From Nostoc indistinguendum CM1-VF10 (GTDB lineage Bacteria > Cyanobacteriota > Cyanobacteriia > Cyanobacteriales > Nostocaceae), in contig JAHHHS010000019.1 of the NCBI GenBank assembly GCA_019359215.1, forward strand, positions 1 to 64,000: a stretch of 64,000 nt of DNA, read 5' to 3'. Position 1 is the stretch's first letter; every line of letters starts with the position of its first letter. The translations under genes were made by a program, and so were the position numbers. Shown piece by piece: positions 28,537-38,043 of this stretch. A model generated the notes under the pieces. The model searched no databases, had not been told where the DNA came from, and saw only the letters and a list, made by a program, of their open reading frames with translations.

Positions 28537-29265
28537 TTGGAAAGCCATAAAGAAAAAATCTTGGTGGTAGACGACGAAGCCAGCATTCGCCGGATTTTGG
28601 AAACGCGCCTTTCCATGATTGGGTACGATGTAGTGACGGCTGGCGACGGGGAAGAAGCATTAGATATTTTTCGCAAAACTGATCCTGACCTGGTAGTTTT
28701 GGATGTAATGATGCCAAAGCTAGACGGTTATGGTGTATGTCAAGAATTACGAAAAGAATCAGATGTCCCCATTATTATGCTAACAGCCTTGGGGGATGTA
28801 GCCGATCGCATCACCGGTCTAGAATTGGGTGCTGATGACTATGTAGTTAAACCATTTTCCCCGAAAGAGCTAGAAGCTCGAATTCGCTCGGTGTTGCGGC
28901 GGGTAGACAAAACCGGTGGATCTGGCATTCCCAGTTCTGGGGTAATCCATGTCGCTAACATTAAAATCGATACGAATAAGCGACAAGTCTACAAAGGTGA
29001 TGAGCGGATTCGATTGACTGGTATGGAGTTCAGCTTGTTAGAGTTGGTAGTTAGTCGCTCTGGAGAACCTTTTTCTCGTTCGGAAATTTTGCAGGAGGTT
29101 TGGGGTTATACACCAGAACGTCATGTTGATACCCGCGTTGTGGATGTGCATATATCTCGTTTGCGGGCAAAGTTAGAAGATGATCCTAGCAACCCAGAAT
29201 TGATTCTTACAGCACGAGGTACTGGTTATCTTTTCCAGCGAATTATTGAACCAGGGGAGGAGTGA
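28537..29265 (+). CDS. rpaB: Response regulator RpaB (Ycf27), OmpR family
   Basis: RpaB is an essential cyanobacterial regulator that binds HLR1 sites of high-light and photosystem I genes. The protein has a receiver domain (ILVVDDEASIRRIL, phospho-acceptor in LVVLDVMMPKLDGYGV, Lys in DDYVVKPFSP) and a winged-helix domain (LTGMEFSLLELVVSRSGEPF, HVDTRVVDVHISRLRAKLE). Sequence is very close to known RpaB. The start is a TTG at 28537 (MESHKEKI), with AGGAG at 28521-28525; a TTG at 28528 would add three residues. It is divergent from radA and followed, after a repeat, by the CCB-like gene. Confidence 0.93.
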   Translation: MESHKEKILVVDDEASIRRILETRLSMIGYDVVTAGDGEEALDIFRKTDPDLVVLDVMMPKLDGYGVCQELRKESDVPIIMLTALGDVADRITGLELGADDYVVKPFSPKELEARIRSVLRRVDKTGGSGIPSSGVIHVANIKIDTNKRQVYKGDERIRLTGMEFSLLELVVSRSGEPFSRSEILQEVWGYTPERHVDTRVVDVHISRLRAKLEDDPSNPELILTARGTGYLFQRIIEPGEE

Positions 29266-29391
29266 GGAGATGAGGCAGGGGGCAGGGGGCAGGAGGCAGG
29301 GGAGGATGAGGGAGACTAGGCAAATAATCAATGCCCAATGCCCTATTTCCTATTCCCTATTCCGAGTGACTAATGACTAAATGAATGACTA

Positions 29392-30024
29392 ATGACTGAT
29401 CCTAATCGAGTTTTGCGGCGTCTACCCATTGTCGTGGGTGGGCTAGGCGCTGTACTTTTGCTGATTAACCGTTTATTGACACCGGAATTAACCCAGTCTC
29501 AATCGCGTGTTGATGTGCTGGGTGTGATTTTGAGTGCAGTGTTAATTTTGACTGGTTTAATTTGGCAGCAAGTTCAGCCGCGATCGCCTGATACTGTAGA
29601 ACTAGTTGGAGAAGAAGGTTTTGTACTAGCAGCAGATTTACCTGAAGCCGTGAAAACAGAGCTAGCCTGGGCATCTCATTTATTGTTGACTAATACAGTA
29701 ACGCGATCGCTAGTGGTTTTTTATCAAGGTAAAGTTTTGTTGCGTCGCGGTATTTTGGGTACTAAATCTGAGGTTGTACCAGGAGTAATCTTAAAACAGG
29801 TACTCGAAAAACAAAAACCGATTTATTTAGTTGCTCTAAAAATATATCCAGGTAGACTTGAATTTGATTATTTACCAGAAAATACTCAAGGTGTAATTTG
29901 TCAACCCATTGGCAACCAAGGTGCGCTAATTTTAGGGGCGAATGCTCCTCGCAGCTACACCAAACAAGATGAAAACTGGATTGCTGGAATTGCTGATAAA
30001 TTAGCTGTTACTCTTAATACTTAG
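29392..30024 (+). CDS. Cofactor assembly of complex C subunit B-like protein (CCB2/CCB4 family)
   Basis: CCB proteins attach heme ci to cytochrome b6 during assembly of the b6f complex. The 210-residue protein has two membrane spans near the N-terminus (LPIVVGGLGAVLLLINRLL and VLGVILSAVLILTGLIW) and a soluble GAF-like part. That part includes TVELVGEEGFVLAADLP, VVFYQGKVLLRRGIL and KIYPGRLEFDYLPENTQGVICQP, as in cyanobacterial homologues. The membrane topology and wording fit; the CCB name rests on family memory. It is downstream of rpaB but separated by a low-complexity G-rich stretch and TAATGACT repeats. Confidence 0.75.
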   Translation: MTDPNRVLRRLPIVVGGLGAVLLLINRLLTPELTQSQSRVDVLGVILSAVLILTGLIWQQVQPRSPDTVELVGEEGFVLAADLPEAVKTELAWASHLLLTNTVTRSLVVFYQGKVLLRRGILGTKSEVVPGVILKQVLEKQKPIYLVALKIYPGRLEFDYLPENTQGVICQPIGNQGALILGANAPRSYTKQDENWIAGIADKLAVTLNT

Positions 30025-30055
30025 GTTTTTGGGTAATTTTAGAAGTCAGGTTCAG

Positions 30056-30970
30056 TCACCAAGAAGTTAAAAAATTCCACCCTTCTTTTTCTTCCTCAGT
30101 TGTTCCTTCTTTTTCTTGAGCTTCTTCCGGTGTCTCTAAGTTTTTCTGTTGGATTACATTCTCATATTCTCCTGAATCAACCCATTTCAATAACTCGCCA
30201 GCCCGCATAACCACCCAAGAAAGTCCGGGTTCTGTATGGCTTAATATTTTGATTAGCTGATCAGCACTATCAAAGTTATTGGATGCAAACTCACGGGCTT
30301 GGGCAAGGAAATCTTCGATCACAGCAGTAGTCAAGTACTCATCTGGCAAACCCGCGAGTTTCATCAGTGTAGTGGTTGCTACCTCAATATCCTGGCAAGT
30401 AAGCATTGCAGCTCGATCAGCAGTGAACCTAGCCATCATCCGCCAATTATACAAAGCCCGTTCCATACCACTAGCTACCAAGCCACCAACCCCCAGTGTG
30501 GTACTGTTTAACAAATTTTTCAAAGTTGGCATTACAACTGCCATTTGGTGATAAACCATCTGCTGACTCTTGATGCGATCGATTTCCTGCCCAAAAACGT
30601 AAAGCAACTCATCTGCACCAAGCCACTCCATTGCATCTAAATTTATACCCACCACGGGTTTTTCTACGCCAACAATGTAGGTTTCAATATGACCTGTACC
30701 CCGAAACAGATACAATTCAGGAAGTGGAGCAACATCAAGAATTTGACAGGTTTCTACAAATGCCTGATGCAATTGGGGAAAATTACGGGATGAAATTCTG
30801 ATTTCACTACCAAGGCTTTGCAGCCTGAGTAGGCGCTCGATGCCGTATTCGTTAATTTTTTTGAGTAGTAGAGAAACGCCGGGCATATTTTGCAAAGAAG
30901 CTAAGGCTTTGCGATCAAAAGGGTGTTCGTAGGCTGCTGAATTCAATCCAGTTAAAATTTTTCTCGTCAT
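30056..30970 (-). CDS. M48-like peptidase homologue lacking the HExxH zinc motif
   Basis: The 304-residue protein follows the length and layout of cyanobacterial M48 metallopeptidases: start TGLNSAAYEHPFDRKAL, central block ending ELLYVFGQEIDRIKSQQ, and later ARFTADRAAML. In active family members the central block is HELGHIKCGH and the Glu-containing block is xxSSDRAALL. Here the motif reads GQEIDRIKS, so both zinc histidines are replaced while the Glu persists. I infer a catalytically inactive paralogue, perhaps regulatory. The acidic tail (EEAQEKEGTTEEEKEG) is also odd. The reading frame is intact. Confidence 0.75.
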   Translation of the reverse strand: MTRKILTGLNSAAYEHPFDRKALASLQNMPGVSLLLKKINEYGIERLLRLQSLGSEIRISSRNFPQLHQAFVETCQILDVAPLPELYLFRGTGHIETYIVGVEKPVVGINLDAMEWLGADELLYVFGQEIDRIKSQQMVYHQMAVVMPTLKNLLNSTTLGVGGLVASGMERALYNWRMMARFTADRAAMLTCQDIEVATTTLMKLAGLPDEYLTTAVIEDFLAQAREFASNNFDSADQLIKILSHTEPGLSWVVMRAGELLKWVDSGEYENVIQQKNLETPEEAQEKEGTTEEEKEGWNFLTSW

Positions 30971-31442
30971 AGGTTTTGAGCTTTATCTTGAAGTGTTTGG
31001 GACGTTCAGTTACTCATACCATTTTGGATTTTGAATTTTAGATTTTTGATTGTGAAATAGTTAATCAATAAGCTTTCTTTTTGGCGATCCATTTGTCACA
31101 ATCATTTTTAAAATTGGTATCAGTATGAATGGCTTGTGTTTTCATTACGCCTATGGTTAGGGGTTTCGGTAAGGCGCTTGCTGTTCAGTTTTTTGAATTA
31201 GTCCCCACAGTTACCAAGACGAGCCAAGAGCGATCGCAGAGAGATTTTACCAGATTGAACTAGAAAATCATATTTGGTTCAGCTTCAAATCTAAGTATTT
31301 GTCGTCATCTCTCCCAGATACAATATGCAGTAGGGGCGCACAGATGTTATTGATGTCAGCTTAAAGGCAGTTGACACTTATGCACAGATGTGAATCTATA
31401 CTACTAACTGACTCGGAAATTTAGAAATTTACAATTCTATTT
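30971..31442. other. Intergenic region, divergent genes
   Basis: About 470 bp between the M48 homologue and the DUF456 gene. It carries a TTTTGGATTTT-type dispersed repeat near 31021 and one HIP1 site near 31229. The rest is AT-rich with no gene and presumably promoters for both flanking genes. Confidence 0.45.
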
Positions 31443-31961
31443 ATGCAAATTATTTATTGGCTATTACTTGCTGTAATGTTTGTGGGTATCATTGGTGCTG
31501 TAGTTCCAGCTATTCCTGGTAGTAGCTTAATTTTAATTGCAATTATCGCCTGGGGAATCGTTAGTAGTTCTTTTGCAGCTATCAAGATTCCATTAATTGT
31601 GACAATTATAGTTTTACTGCTCAGTGTCGCAGTGGATTTTTTAGCTAGCTATGTGGGAGCAAAACAAGCCGGAGCTAGTAAGTGGGGGCAAATTGGCGCA
31701 ATTGTCGGTTTGGTAGTGGGCTTTTTGGGATTATTGCCAACCTTGCCTTTTGGCGGCCCACTGTTAGGAATTTTATTAGGCCCGCTTGTAGGAGCAATTA
31801 TTGGTGAGTATCTTTACCGGCGTGAATTCAGGTTGGCGGTTAAGGCGGGTATAGGAATTGTAGTCGGCTCTTTGGTTGGAAATTTGATTCAAGGGTTGTT
31901 AGCGATCGCCGCAGTTGTAGTTTTCGTTGTGACAACTTGGCCACAAGTATTTGGCTCTTAG
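31443..31961 (+). CDS. DUF456-family membrane protein
   Basis: The 172-residue protein is almost wholly hydrophobic with about five membrane spans and Gly-rich turns. The GIIGAVVPAIPGSSLILIAI, SYVGAKQAGASKWGQIGAI and LGPLVGAIIGEYL segments match DUF456, in which glycine-zipper-like repeats recur. The function is unknown; it resides in a membrane. It stands alone on the plus strand, convergent with the next gene. Confidence 0.85.
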   Translation: MQIIYWLLLAVMFVGIIGAVVPAIPGSSLILIAIIAWGIVSSSFAAIKIPLIVTIIVLLLSVAVDFLASYVGAKQAGASKWGQIGAIVGLVVGFLGLLPTLPFGGPLLGILLGPLVGAIIGEYLYRREFRLAVKAGIGIVVGSLVGNLIQGLLAIAAVVVFVVTTWPQVFGS

Positions 31962-31989
31962 CAATTTCTGAATTTTTGATTTGTCGTCA

Positions 31990-32703
31990 TTAAGGATTAA
32001 CGTTAATCCGCCCACGACACACTAGCTTACCTGGGATCAGCGTTAGTTCTTGGATATCGACATCTGAGCCAAGATCCAGATTGTACTGATAATTGTCCTC
32101 TAATATATTCTCCTGGTCGGGCTTGATTTTTATATGTGCTAGTTGCAACTCATGCCCACTGAATAACTGTGAGCTTAGACAAATCTCCAAAGGAGTTGTT
32201 TTATTATCGGTTACTCTCATACCTCGCAGTATAATTTGATTGTAATCAAGGATAATTTCTTGCCAATTAATTGGTTGTGACTTTGGGCAATATGCTGGTA
32301 AAACCTTAATCAGCAAATCGCTCAAAGCATTCGATAATAAGTCAGATGAGAGAGAAGCATTAAGATCCTTCTCATCTACGATCAAATTGCCAACCACTGG
32401 TACTGTTTCTAACAGTCGTAAGGGTTTACCCCTGAGTACCGAGCCAATGTTTATGCGAATATTTTCTGCAACTAATTGAATTTTTGTAATCAAGAGACCT
32501 TGATAAACTGCATGAGTAGCAAAAATAGATACCGACGGGATACGCCCAGAAAGAATTTGGCGATCGCTCGCTTTAATCTCCACTTCTAATTCAGATATTT
32601 GGCTTACTTGCGCTCTCAGCCAGAGCTTTAGGGCTGTTGTGAGTACCTGCGTAATTATGCGGCTTTTATTTGCATTTGTTGTTTGGGGATTTTGCTCTGG
32701 CAT
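31990..32703 (-). CDS. DUF2993 (LmeA-like) lipid-binding family protein
   Basis: The 237-residue protein has the DUF2993 outline: ALKLWLRAQVSQISELEVEIKASDRQILSG at the start and repeated beta segments such as VSIFATHAVYQGLLITKIQLVAENIRIN later. This resembles a tubular lipid-binding (TULIP/BPI-like) fold. Many cyanobacterial copies exist, and the ligand is unknown. There is no signal peptide, so it may be cytosolic or membrane-peripheral. It converges with DUF456 and is divergent from the pseudouridine synthase. Confidence 0.75.
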   Translation of the reverse strand: MPEQNPQTTNANKSRIITQVLTTALKLWLRAQVSQISELEVEIKASDRQILSGRIPSVSIFATHAVYQGLLITKIQLVAENIRINIGSVLRGKPLRLLETVPVVGNLIVDEKDLNASLSSDLLSNALSDLLIKVLPAYCPKSQPINWQEIILDYNQIILRGMRVTDNKTTPLEICLSSQLFSGHELQLAHIKIKPDQENILEDNYQYNLDLGSDVDIQELTLIPGKLVCRGRINVNP

Positions 32704-32858
32704 CTAACGAATTTGTTTATGAGTATTGAAGGTGGCAGAGGGTCACTGCCTCTTGCCTTCTATTGATAAATCAAACAAGTCTTAAATGTAACATTTATGC
32801 CTACTCCCTACAAAATGCAAATATCATTTAATTGTTAACAGTAAATAAGTAATTCCAG

Positions 32859-33617
32859 ATGGAGGAACGATTACAAAAAATCCTTGCTCAATGGGGTATT
32901 GCCTCACGCCGTGAAGCCGAAGAAATGATTAGGCACTCACGGGTGCGAATCAATGGAGTATTGGCACATTTAGGTCAAAAGGTTGATCCCCAAAAAGATG
33001 CGATCGCAATTGATGGTAAGCCTATATCTAAAAAGCAGCGTCCGGCTTTAATATATTTATTGCTACATAAACCAGCAGGTGTGGTTTCGACTTGCTACGA
33101 CCCTCACCGCAGACCAACAGTCCTGGATCTACTACCGAAACAATTACGGGACGGTACAGGTATTCACCCAGTTGGGCGTTTAGATGCAGACTCTACAGGA
33201 GCATTAATCCTGACCAATGACGGAAATCTGACATTTGGACTAACCCATCCCCGTCACAGTATTTCCAAGACATATCGTGTTTTGGTAGAAGGACACCCTT
33301 CAGAATTAGTACTGCAAATGTGGCGTCAAGGTGTGATGTTGGACGGTAGAAAAACCAGGGCCGCTAAGGTACAGCTAATAGAACATCGTGCCGAGCAAAG
33401 CTTTTTAGAAATAGTGTTGCAGGAGGGAAGAAATCGCCAAATTCGCCGGATAGCTCAACAGTTAGGATACCCAGTAATCAAGCTGCATCGGACTGCTATC
33501 GGTTCAATTCAATTACAAACTCCAAAAGAACCTTTTTTGGAAGAGGGTAAATATCGTTCCCTCAAGGATCATGAGATTCACTTTTTGCAAGAGCAGATAA
33601 CGCAACCTAATTATTGA
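32859..33617 (+). CDS. RsuA/RluB/E-family pseudouridine synthase
   Basis: The enzyme isomerises a uridine in ribosomal RNA. The 252-residue protein has an N-terminal S4 RNA-binding domain (RLQKILAQWGIASRREAEEMI, RVRINGVLAHLGQKV) and the catalytic domain with GRLDADSTGALILTNDG, where the Asp is the nucleophile, and LQEGRNRQIRRI near the end. It fits RluB or RsuA; the exact rRNA site cannot be told. It is only 17 bp upstream of the RodZ-like gene on the same strand, so an operon is likely. Confidence 0.95.
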   Translation: MEERLQKILAQWGIASRREAEEMIRHSRVRINGVLAHLGQKVDPQKDAIAIDGKPISKKQRPALIYLLLHKPAGVVSTCYDPHRRPTVLDLLPKQLRDGTGIHPVGRLDADSTGALILTNDGNLTFGLTHPRHSISKTYRVLVEGHPSELVLQMWRQGVMLDGRKTRAAKVQLIEHRAEQSFLEIVLQEGRNRQIRRIAQQLGYPVIKLHRTAIGSIQLQTPKEPFLEEGKYRSLKDHEIHFLQEQITQPNY

Positions 33618-33646
33618 TTCAGTGGAGTTAAGGAGTGTCAGTAGGC

Positions 33647-34459
33647 ATGAAATGGCTAAGAAAGAAGAATAATCACCAGCCATCAATTTCATTAGAGCAA
33701 CAACGAGCCGAAAAGTTGGCAGAAATGGGCGCTCAACTTTGGGCATTGCGTCAAGAACAGGGATTATCTCTAGAGCAAATGGTTGCATTAACTAGGATTC
33801 CCAAGCGATTGTTACAGGCGATCGAAGAAGGTAATTTAAACGATCTTCCAGAACCAGTCTATATACAGGGTTTAATTAGGCAATTTGCCGATGCACTAGG
33901 CTTGAATGGAGTAGAATTTTCTGGCACTTTTCCAATCAGTTCTGCACAAGTGAACCGTCAAGGTATGGGGAATACTTCACCCCTTGATCAACTACGTCCG
34001 ATTCATCTTTATTTTCTTTACATATTGCTAATCGTATGCTCTGTAAATGGTTTATCTCAGTTATTAAATAGTGCGGTACTACAAGCAAGTAATAGCCAAA
34101 ATCAGCCATACATAAAACGTAAGTCCGCTGTTAAACCAGAAGTAGCCCAACTAAAAGATTCATTAAAAGTTCAACCTGTCAGCGACACCCTTAGCGGCGA
34201 ACAACAGGGACAGGTTGTACAGATTGGTGTCACTTTAAAAGCTTCATCTTGGATTCGCGTAGTAGCCGATGGCAAAACCGAGTTTGAGGGTACTCTCCCG
34301 GAGGGAACTCACCGAATTTGGAAAGCTCAAGAGCAACTCACAGTGAAAACTGATAATGCTGGTGGTGTTTTAATGAGCGTCAATCAGGAAAAAGCCAAGG
34401 AAATGGGAGAGCCAGGGAAAGAGGAAGAAGTTAGGATTGCTGCAAAACCTAAGTTTTGA
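33647..34459 (+). CDS. RodZ-like protein: HTH domain, single membrane span, DUF4115-type C-terminus
   Basis: The 270-residue protein has an N-terminal HTH (GAQLWALRQEQGLSLEQMVALTRIPKRLLQAIEEG) and a membrane span near residue 124-145 (LYFLYILLIVCSVNGLSQLL). The C-terminal part (VTLKASSWIRVVADGKTEFEGTLPEGT) is like the periplasmic DUF4115 domain of RodZ, which helps link MreB to the cell envelope. The ATG at 33647 (MKWLRKKNN) has AAGGAG 12 nt upstream; a GTG four codons earlier is possible. It sits 30 bp after the pseudouridine synthase. A regulator of other genes cannot be excluded. Confidence 0.85.
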   Translation: MKWLRKKNNHQPSISLEQQRAEKLAEMGAQLWALRQEQGLSLEQMVALTRIPKRLLQAIEEGNLNDLPEPVYIQGLIRQFADALGLNGVEFSGTFPISSAQVNRQGMGNTSPLDQLRPIHLYFLYILLIVCSVNGLSQLLNSAVLQASNSQNQPYIKRKSAVKPEVAQLKDSLKVQPVSDTLSGEQQGQVVQIGVTLKASSWIRVVADGKTEFEGTLPEGTHRIWKAQEQLTVKTDNAGGVLMSVNQEKAKEMGEPGKEEEVRIAAKPKF

Positions 34460-34568
34460 AATATGGGGCACAAGAGGCAGAGGGGCAGGGAGCAGGGAGC
34501 AGAGGGAAAGAGGTAATTTTTTTATTCTCCTCCTTGCCCACTGCCCCCTGCTCCCCTGCCTCCCCCAC

Positions 34569-36077
34569 TCACTGCCCTTGCGGAGCGCGTCCATTTAGTC
34601 TGGTAAGAACTTTTAAGCGATCGCCTACTTCTTGTGTCAACGCTTCTGCTTGATAGCGCCACCCCCAGTTACCCTCAGCAACACTAGGAAAATTCATCCG
34701 CGCTTCGTTTCCTAATCCCAAAATATCTTGCAAGGGAATAATTGCTTGGTTGGCTATGGAACTCAAAGCTAGGCGAATTAAATCCCAATGGATGCCTTCA
34801 GGACTAATACAACCTAAATAAAGCAACAGATTTTGCTTTTCGTAGTCGCTAGCTGAATTAAACCAGCCTACAGTTGTGTCGTTATCGTGAGTCCCGGTAT
34901 AAACTACAGCATTTCGCGGGTAATTGAATGGTAAAAATGGATTACCGGGATCAGAACCAAAGGCAAACTGCAAAACCTTCATCCCAGGAAATTCATACTT
35001 GTCTCGCAGTGCTTCTACCTCTGGTGTAATTACTCCCAAATCTTCTGCTAAGACAGGTAGCTTGCCCAACTTTTGCCTAATCACTTCAAAAAAAGCATCT
35101 CCAGGCGCTTCCACCCATTTGCCATTCATGGCAGTTTCTTCGCCTTTGGCTACTGACCAATAAGCCTCGAAGCCCCGGAAATGGTCAATGCGAATTATAT
35201 CTACATAATCCAGCATTGCTTCAAAGCGCTGCACCCACCATTTAAAGTCTTGTTTTTGTAATTCCTCCCAGTTATAAACCGGGTTGCCCCACAATTGACC
35301 GGTGGAGCTGAAGTAATCTGGTGGAACTCCTGCCATTTGGGCAGCAACTCCTGTCTCTTCGTCTAAGCAAAAGATGTCGGGATGTGCCCACACGTCAGCA
35401 CTATCGTGAGATACGTAGATAGGGATATCGCCGATAATATCTATACCGCGCACATTGGCATAGCTTTTCAGGTCTGACCACTGCCGGAAAAACTCAAATT
35501 GGACGAACTTGTAATAAAAAATATCTCCATTGAGCCGATCTTCGACTTCAGCTAAAGCTTCGGGTTTACGCTTGACAAATTCTGGTTCCCATGTGTGCCA
35601 GCTTGCATTCTCGTGGGTATCTTTCAACGCCATAAATAAGGCGTAATTATCTAGCCAATAGGCTTTACTCTCACAAAAAACAGCAAACTCGTTTTTTTGG
35701 ATGTCCGTAGCATTCACTTTAAACTTTTCACAGGCTTTTTTTAGCAGCCCAATCTTAATCGGCGCAACTTGCTCGAAATCTACCTTTTCTACCGGAAATC
35801 CTGGTAAATTAGCAAAGTCTTCTTCAGATAGCAAACCCTCATCTCGCAGTTTTTCTGGGCTAATCAGCAGGGGATTTCCTGCCATTGCCGAGTAGCACAT
35901 ATAGGGGGAATTACCGTATCCAGTGGGACCCAAAGGTAAAACTTGCCAATATTGTTGATGGGTATCTTTAAGAAAATCGATGAAGCGATAGGCTTCAAAG
36001 CCTAAATCTCCAACGCCAAATCGACTGGGAAAGGAAGTAGGATGCAGCAAAATACCACTGGATCTAGGAAAAGGCAT
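34569..36077 (-). CDS. malQ: 4-alpha-glucanotransferase (amylomaltase)
   Basis: MalQ transfers glucan chains between maltodextrins, part of glycogen breakdown. The 502-residue protein of GH77 has SGILLHPTSFPSRFGVGDLG at the start, the catalytic-nucleophile block IIRIDHFRGFEAYW, IAEDLG-type acid/base (VLAEDLGVITPEV) and the TGTHDNDTTVGWF motif. The start is the ATG at 36077; a TTG two codons earlier is possible. Length is normal. The gene is monocistronic and convergent with the RodZ-like gene across a low-complexity gap. Confidence 0.96.
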   Translation of the reverse strand: MPFPRSSGILLHPTSFPSRFGVGDLGFEAYRFIDFLKDTHQQYWQVLPLGPTGYGNSPYMCYSAMAGNPLLISPEKLRDEGLLSEEDFANLPGFPVEKVDFEQVAPIKIGLLKKACEKFKVNATDIQKNEFAVFCESKAYWLDNYALFMALKDTHENASWHTWEPEFVKRKPEALAEVEDRLNGDIFYYKFVQFEFFRQWSDLKSYANVRGIDIIGDIPIYVSHDSADVWAHPDIFCLDEETGVAAQMAGVPPDYFSSTGQLWGNPVYNWEELQKQDFKWWVQRFEAMLDYVDIIRIDHFRGFEAYWSVAKGEETAMNGKWVEAPGDAFFEVIRQKLGKLPVLAEDLGVITPEVEALRDKYEFPGMKVLQFAFGSDPGNPFLPFNYPRNAVVYTGTHDNDTTVGWFNSASDYEKQNLLLYLGCISPEGIHWDLIRLALSSIANQAIIPLQDILGLGNEARMNFPSVAEGNWGWRYQAEALTQEVGDRLKVLTRLNGRAPQGQ

Positions 36078-36298
36078 AAGCAACCTGAATTATTAGAGGG
36101 AGCAATTGTCTGATGGACACGCTATGCAATTGCCCAAGGGGCAGTGGCAAAGCCAATCGCATCGAATTTATCACGGAACAGTATTTGCAAGGTAAATCAA
36201 GTAAACTCATTTTGTTTGTCATTTGTCATTTGTCCTTTGTCCTTGGCTAATGACTAATGAATAATAACTAATGACCAATGACCAATGACTAAATAACT

Positions 36299-36730
36299 AT
36301 GACTTACCGAAATCCTGCACCAACAGTTGATATCATCATTGAACTAGTAGATCGACCTCATCGGCCAATAGTGTTAATTGAAAGACATAATCTACCCTTA
36401 GGTTGGGCTATTCCTGGTGGTTTTGTAGATTATGGGGAAGCGGTGGAAGTGGCGGCCCGACGGGAAGCTGAAGAAGAGACGGGTTTGCAAGTAGAGTTAG
36501 TTGAACAATTACTGGTGTATTCTGATCCCAATCGCGATCCGCGTCAGCATACGATTAGCATTGTGTTTTTAGCGACAGCTACGGGGGAACCAAAGGCTGG
36601 GGATGATGCCAAGAGTGTAGGCATTTTTGAGTATTGGCGTGTGCCTGGTAATTTATGTTTTGACCACGATCGCATTTTGCGGGATTATTGGCGATATCGG
36701 CATTATGGGATACGTCCGAGGTTAGGGTAA
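36299..36730 (+). CDS. Nudix hydrolase
   Basis: The 143-residue protein has a full Nudix box: [18 protein letters not shown] followed by EEETGL, and upstream GWAIPGG. It begins [17 protein letters not shown]. The substrate class (ADP-ribose, NADH or nucleoside triphosphates) cannot be judged. Its sequence differs from mutT at 16792. The gene is preceded by TAATGACC tandem repeats and followed by a short dispersed repeat with GCGTTCGCGTAGCGTCTCGC. Confidence 0.9.
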   Translation: MTYRNPAPTVDIIIELVDRPHRPIVLIERHNLPLGWAIPGGFVDYGEAVEVAARREAEEETGLQVELVEQLLVYSDPNRDPRQHTISIVFLATATGEPKAGDDAKSVGIFEYWRVPGNLCFDHDRILRDYWRYRHYGIRPRLG

Positions 36731-36852
36731 GAGGGACGAACCGCGTTCGCGTAGCGTCTCGCAGAGAAGTACGCAAAGAAAGAGGGGAGAAGAATATCTG
36801 TGACACAAAGTTTTTGTGATTATACTGTGTCAGTGGTATTTGATGGTGCATT

Positions 36853-38043
36853 ATGGATGCCGAGGAACTTTTAAAACAATATGCAAAGGGTATACGAAAG
36901 TTTGATTCAATAAATTTGAGAGGAGTAGACCTCAAAGGTGCAAATCTGAGTGAGATAGACCTAACAAGTGCAGATTTAACGGGAGCGGATTTAAATAATG
37001 CCAACCTGAGTAAGGCATGTCTTAAAAGCACAAATTTCACCAGGGCATCTCTGACAAGCGCAAACTTAAGTGGTTTGGTGGAAAGTTCTAGTTTAAATTT
37101 GAGTTGGGCAGACCTAGATAATGCCAATTTGAGTGATGCTACGCTAAATTCTGCCAATCTAACTGAAGCTTCTTTCAAAAAAACAAATCTCGTGAGAGCT
37201 AACCTTAGTGGTGCAATTTTAAGTGGCGCTAACCTGTTTGAAGCTGATTTGAGTCAAGTAAACCTAATTCAAGTACATTTCAGAGATACCAATTTGCAGG
37301 GAGCCAAAATTCGGGGTGTTAATTTATCTCAAAAGAATTTGTCTGGGATGAATATGGCTGAGGCTGATCTAGGTGCAGCAAATCTTAGAGGCGTAAATTT
37401 CAGAAAAGCCTGTCTCAAAGGGGCAAATTTAGAGAGAACTGATTTACAACAGGCGGATTTAATGAACGCAAATCTGAACGGAGCAAATCTTAGAAAAGCT
37501 GACTTAACTGGAGCTAACGTTTACGGAGCCAATCTTCAAGATGCTGACCTAACTGGTGCGATAATGCCAGATGGAGAAGTCTACAAGCCGATCGCCTCTG
37601 AGATGGAAATCGGTAAACAAGAAACATCGTTAGAGAAAGTAATATCTATGACTCGTAAAGTAATTAATACTGATAACGCACCCGCACCAGTCGGCCCTTA
37701 TAATCAAGCGATCGCAGCTTCAGGTCAATTTGTATTCGTAGCTGGACAAATTGCCATCGATCCCCGCCTTGGTGATGTCGTCTACACTGATGATGTCAAA
37801 AAACAAACTGAGCAGGTATTAGCTAATCTTGAAGCAATTCTTACAGCAGCTGGTGCGACTTTTCAAGATGTGGTGAAAACCACTGTATTTCTAGCTGATA
37901 TGAATGATTTTGCAGCCGTGAATGCCGTTTATGCTAAATATTTTCCTGAAAATACAGCCCCGGCGCGGGCTTGTGTGCAGGTATCACGCTTACCTAAAGA
38001 TGTGTTAGTAGAGATTGATGCGATCGCTGTAATTAGCGGTTAG
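36853..38043 (+). CDS. Fusion of pentapeptide-repeat protein and RidA (2-iminobutanoate/2-iminopropanoate deaminase)
   Basis: A single frame of 396 residues joins two families. Residues 1-240 are about 40 A(D/N)LXX pentapeptide repeats ([19 protein letters not shown] and on), which form a right-handed beta-helix. Residues 266-396 are a complete RidA domain starting [21 protein letters not shown], with GQIAIDP and the C-terminal [22 protein letters not shown]. RidA removes reactive imines formed by pyridoxal enzymes. A free-standing RidA normally starts at that Met (37648), so an internal start may also be used. The linker is short, and no stop intervenes. Confidence 0.88.
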   Translation: MDAEELLKQYAKGIRKFDSINLRGVDLKGANLSEIDLTSADLTGADLNNANLSKACLKSTNFTRASLTSANLSGLVESSSLNLSWADLDNANLSDATLNSANLTEASFKKTNLVRANLSGAILSGANLFEADLSQVNLIQVHFRDTNLQGAKIRGVNLSQKNLSGMNMAEADLGAANLRGVNFRKACLKGANLERTDLQQADLMNANLNGANLRKADLTGANVYGANLQDADLTGAIMPDGEVYKPIASEMEIGKQETSLEKVISMTRKVINTDNAPAPVGPYNQAIAASGQFVFVAGQIAIDPRLGDVVYTDDVKKQTEQVLANLEAILTAAGATFQDVVKTTVFLADMNDFAAVNAVYAKYFPENTAPARACVQVSRLPKDVLVEIDAIAVISG

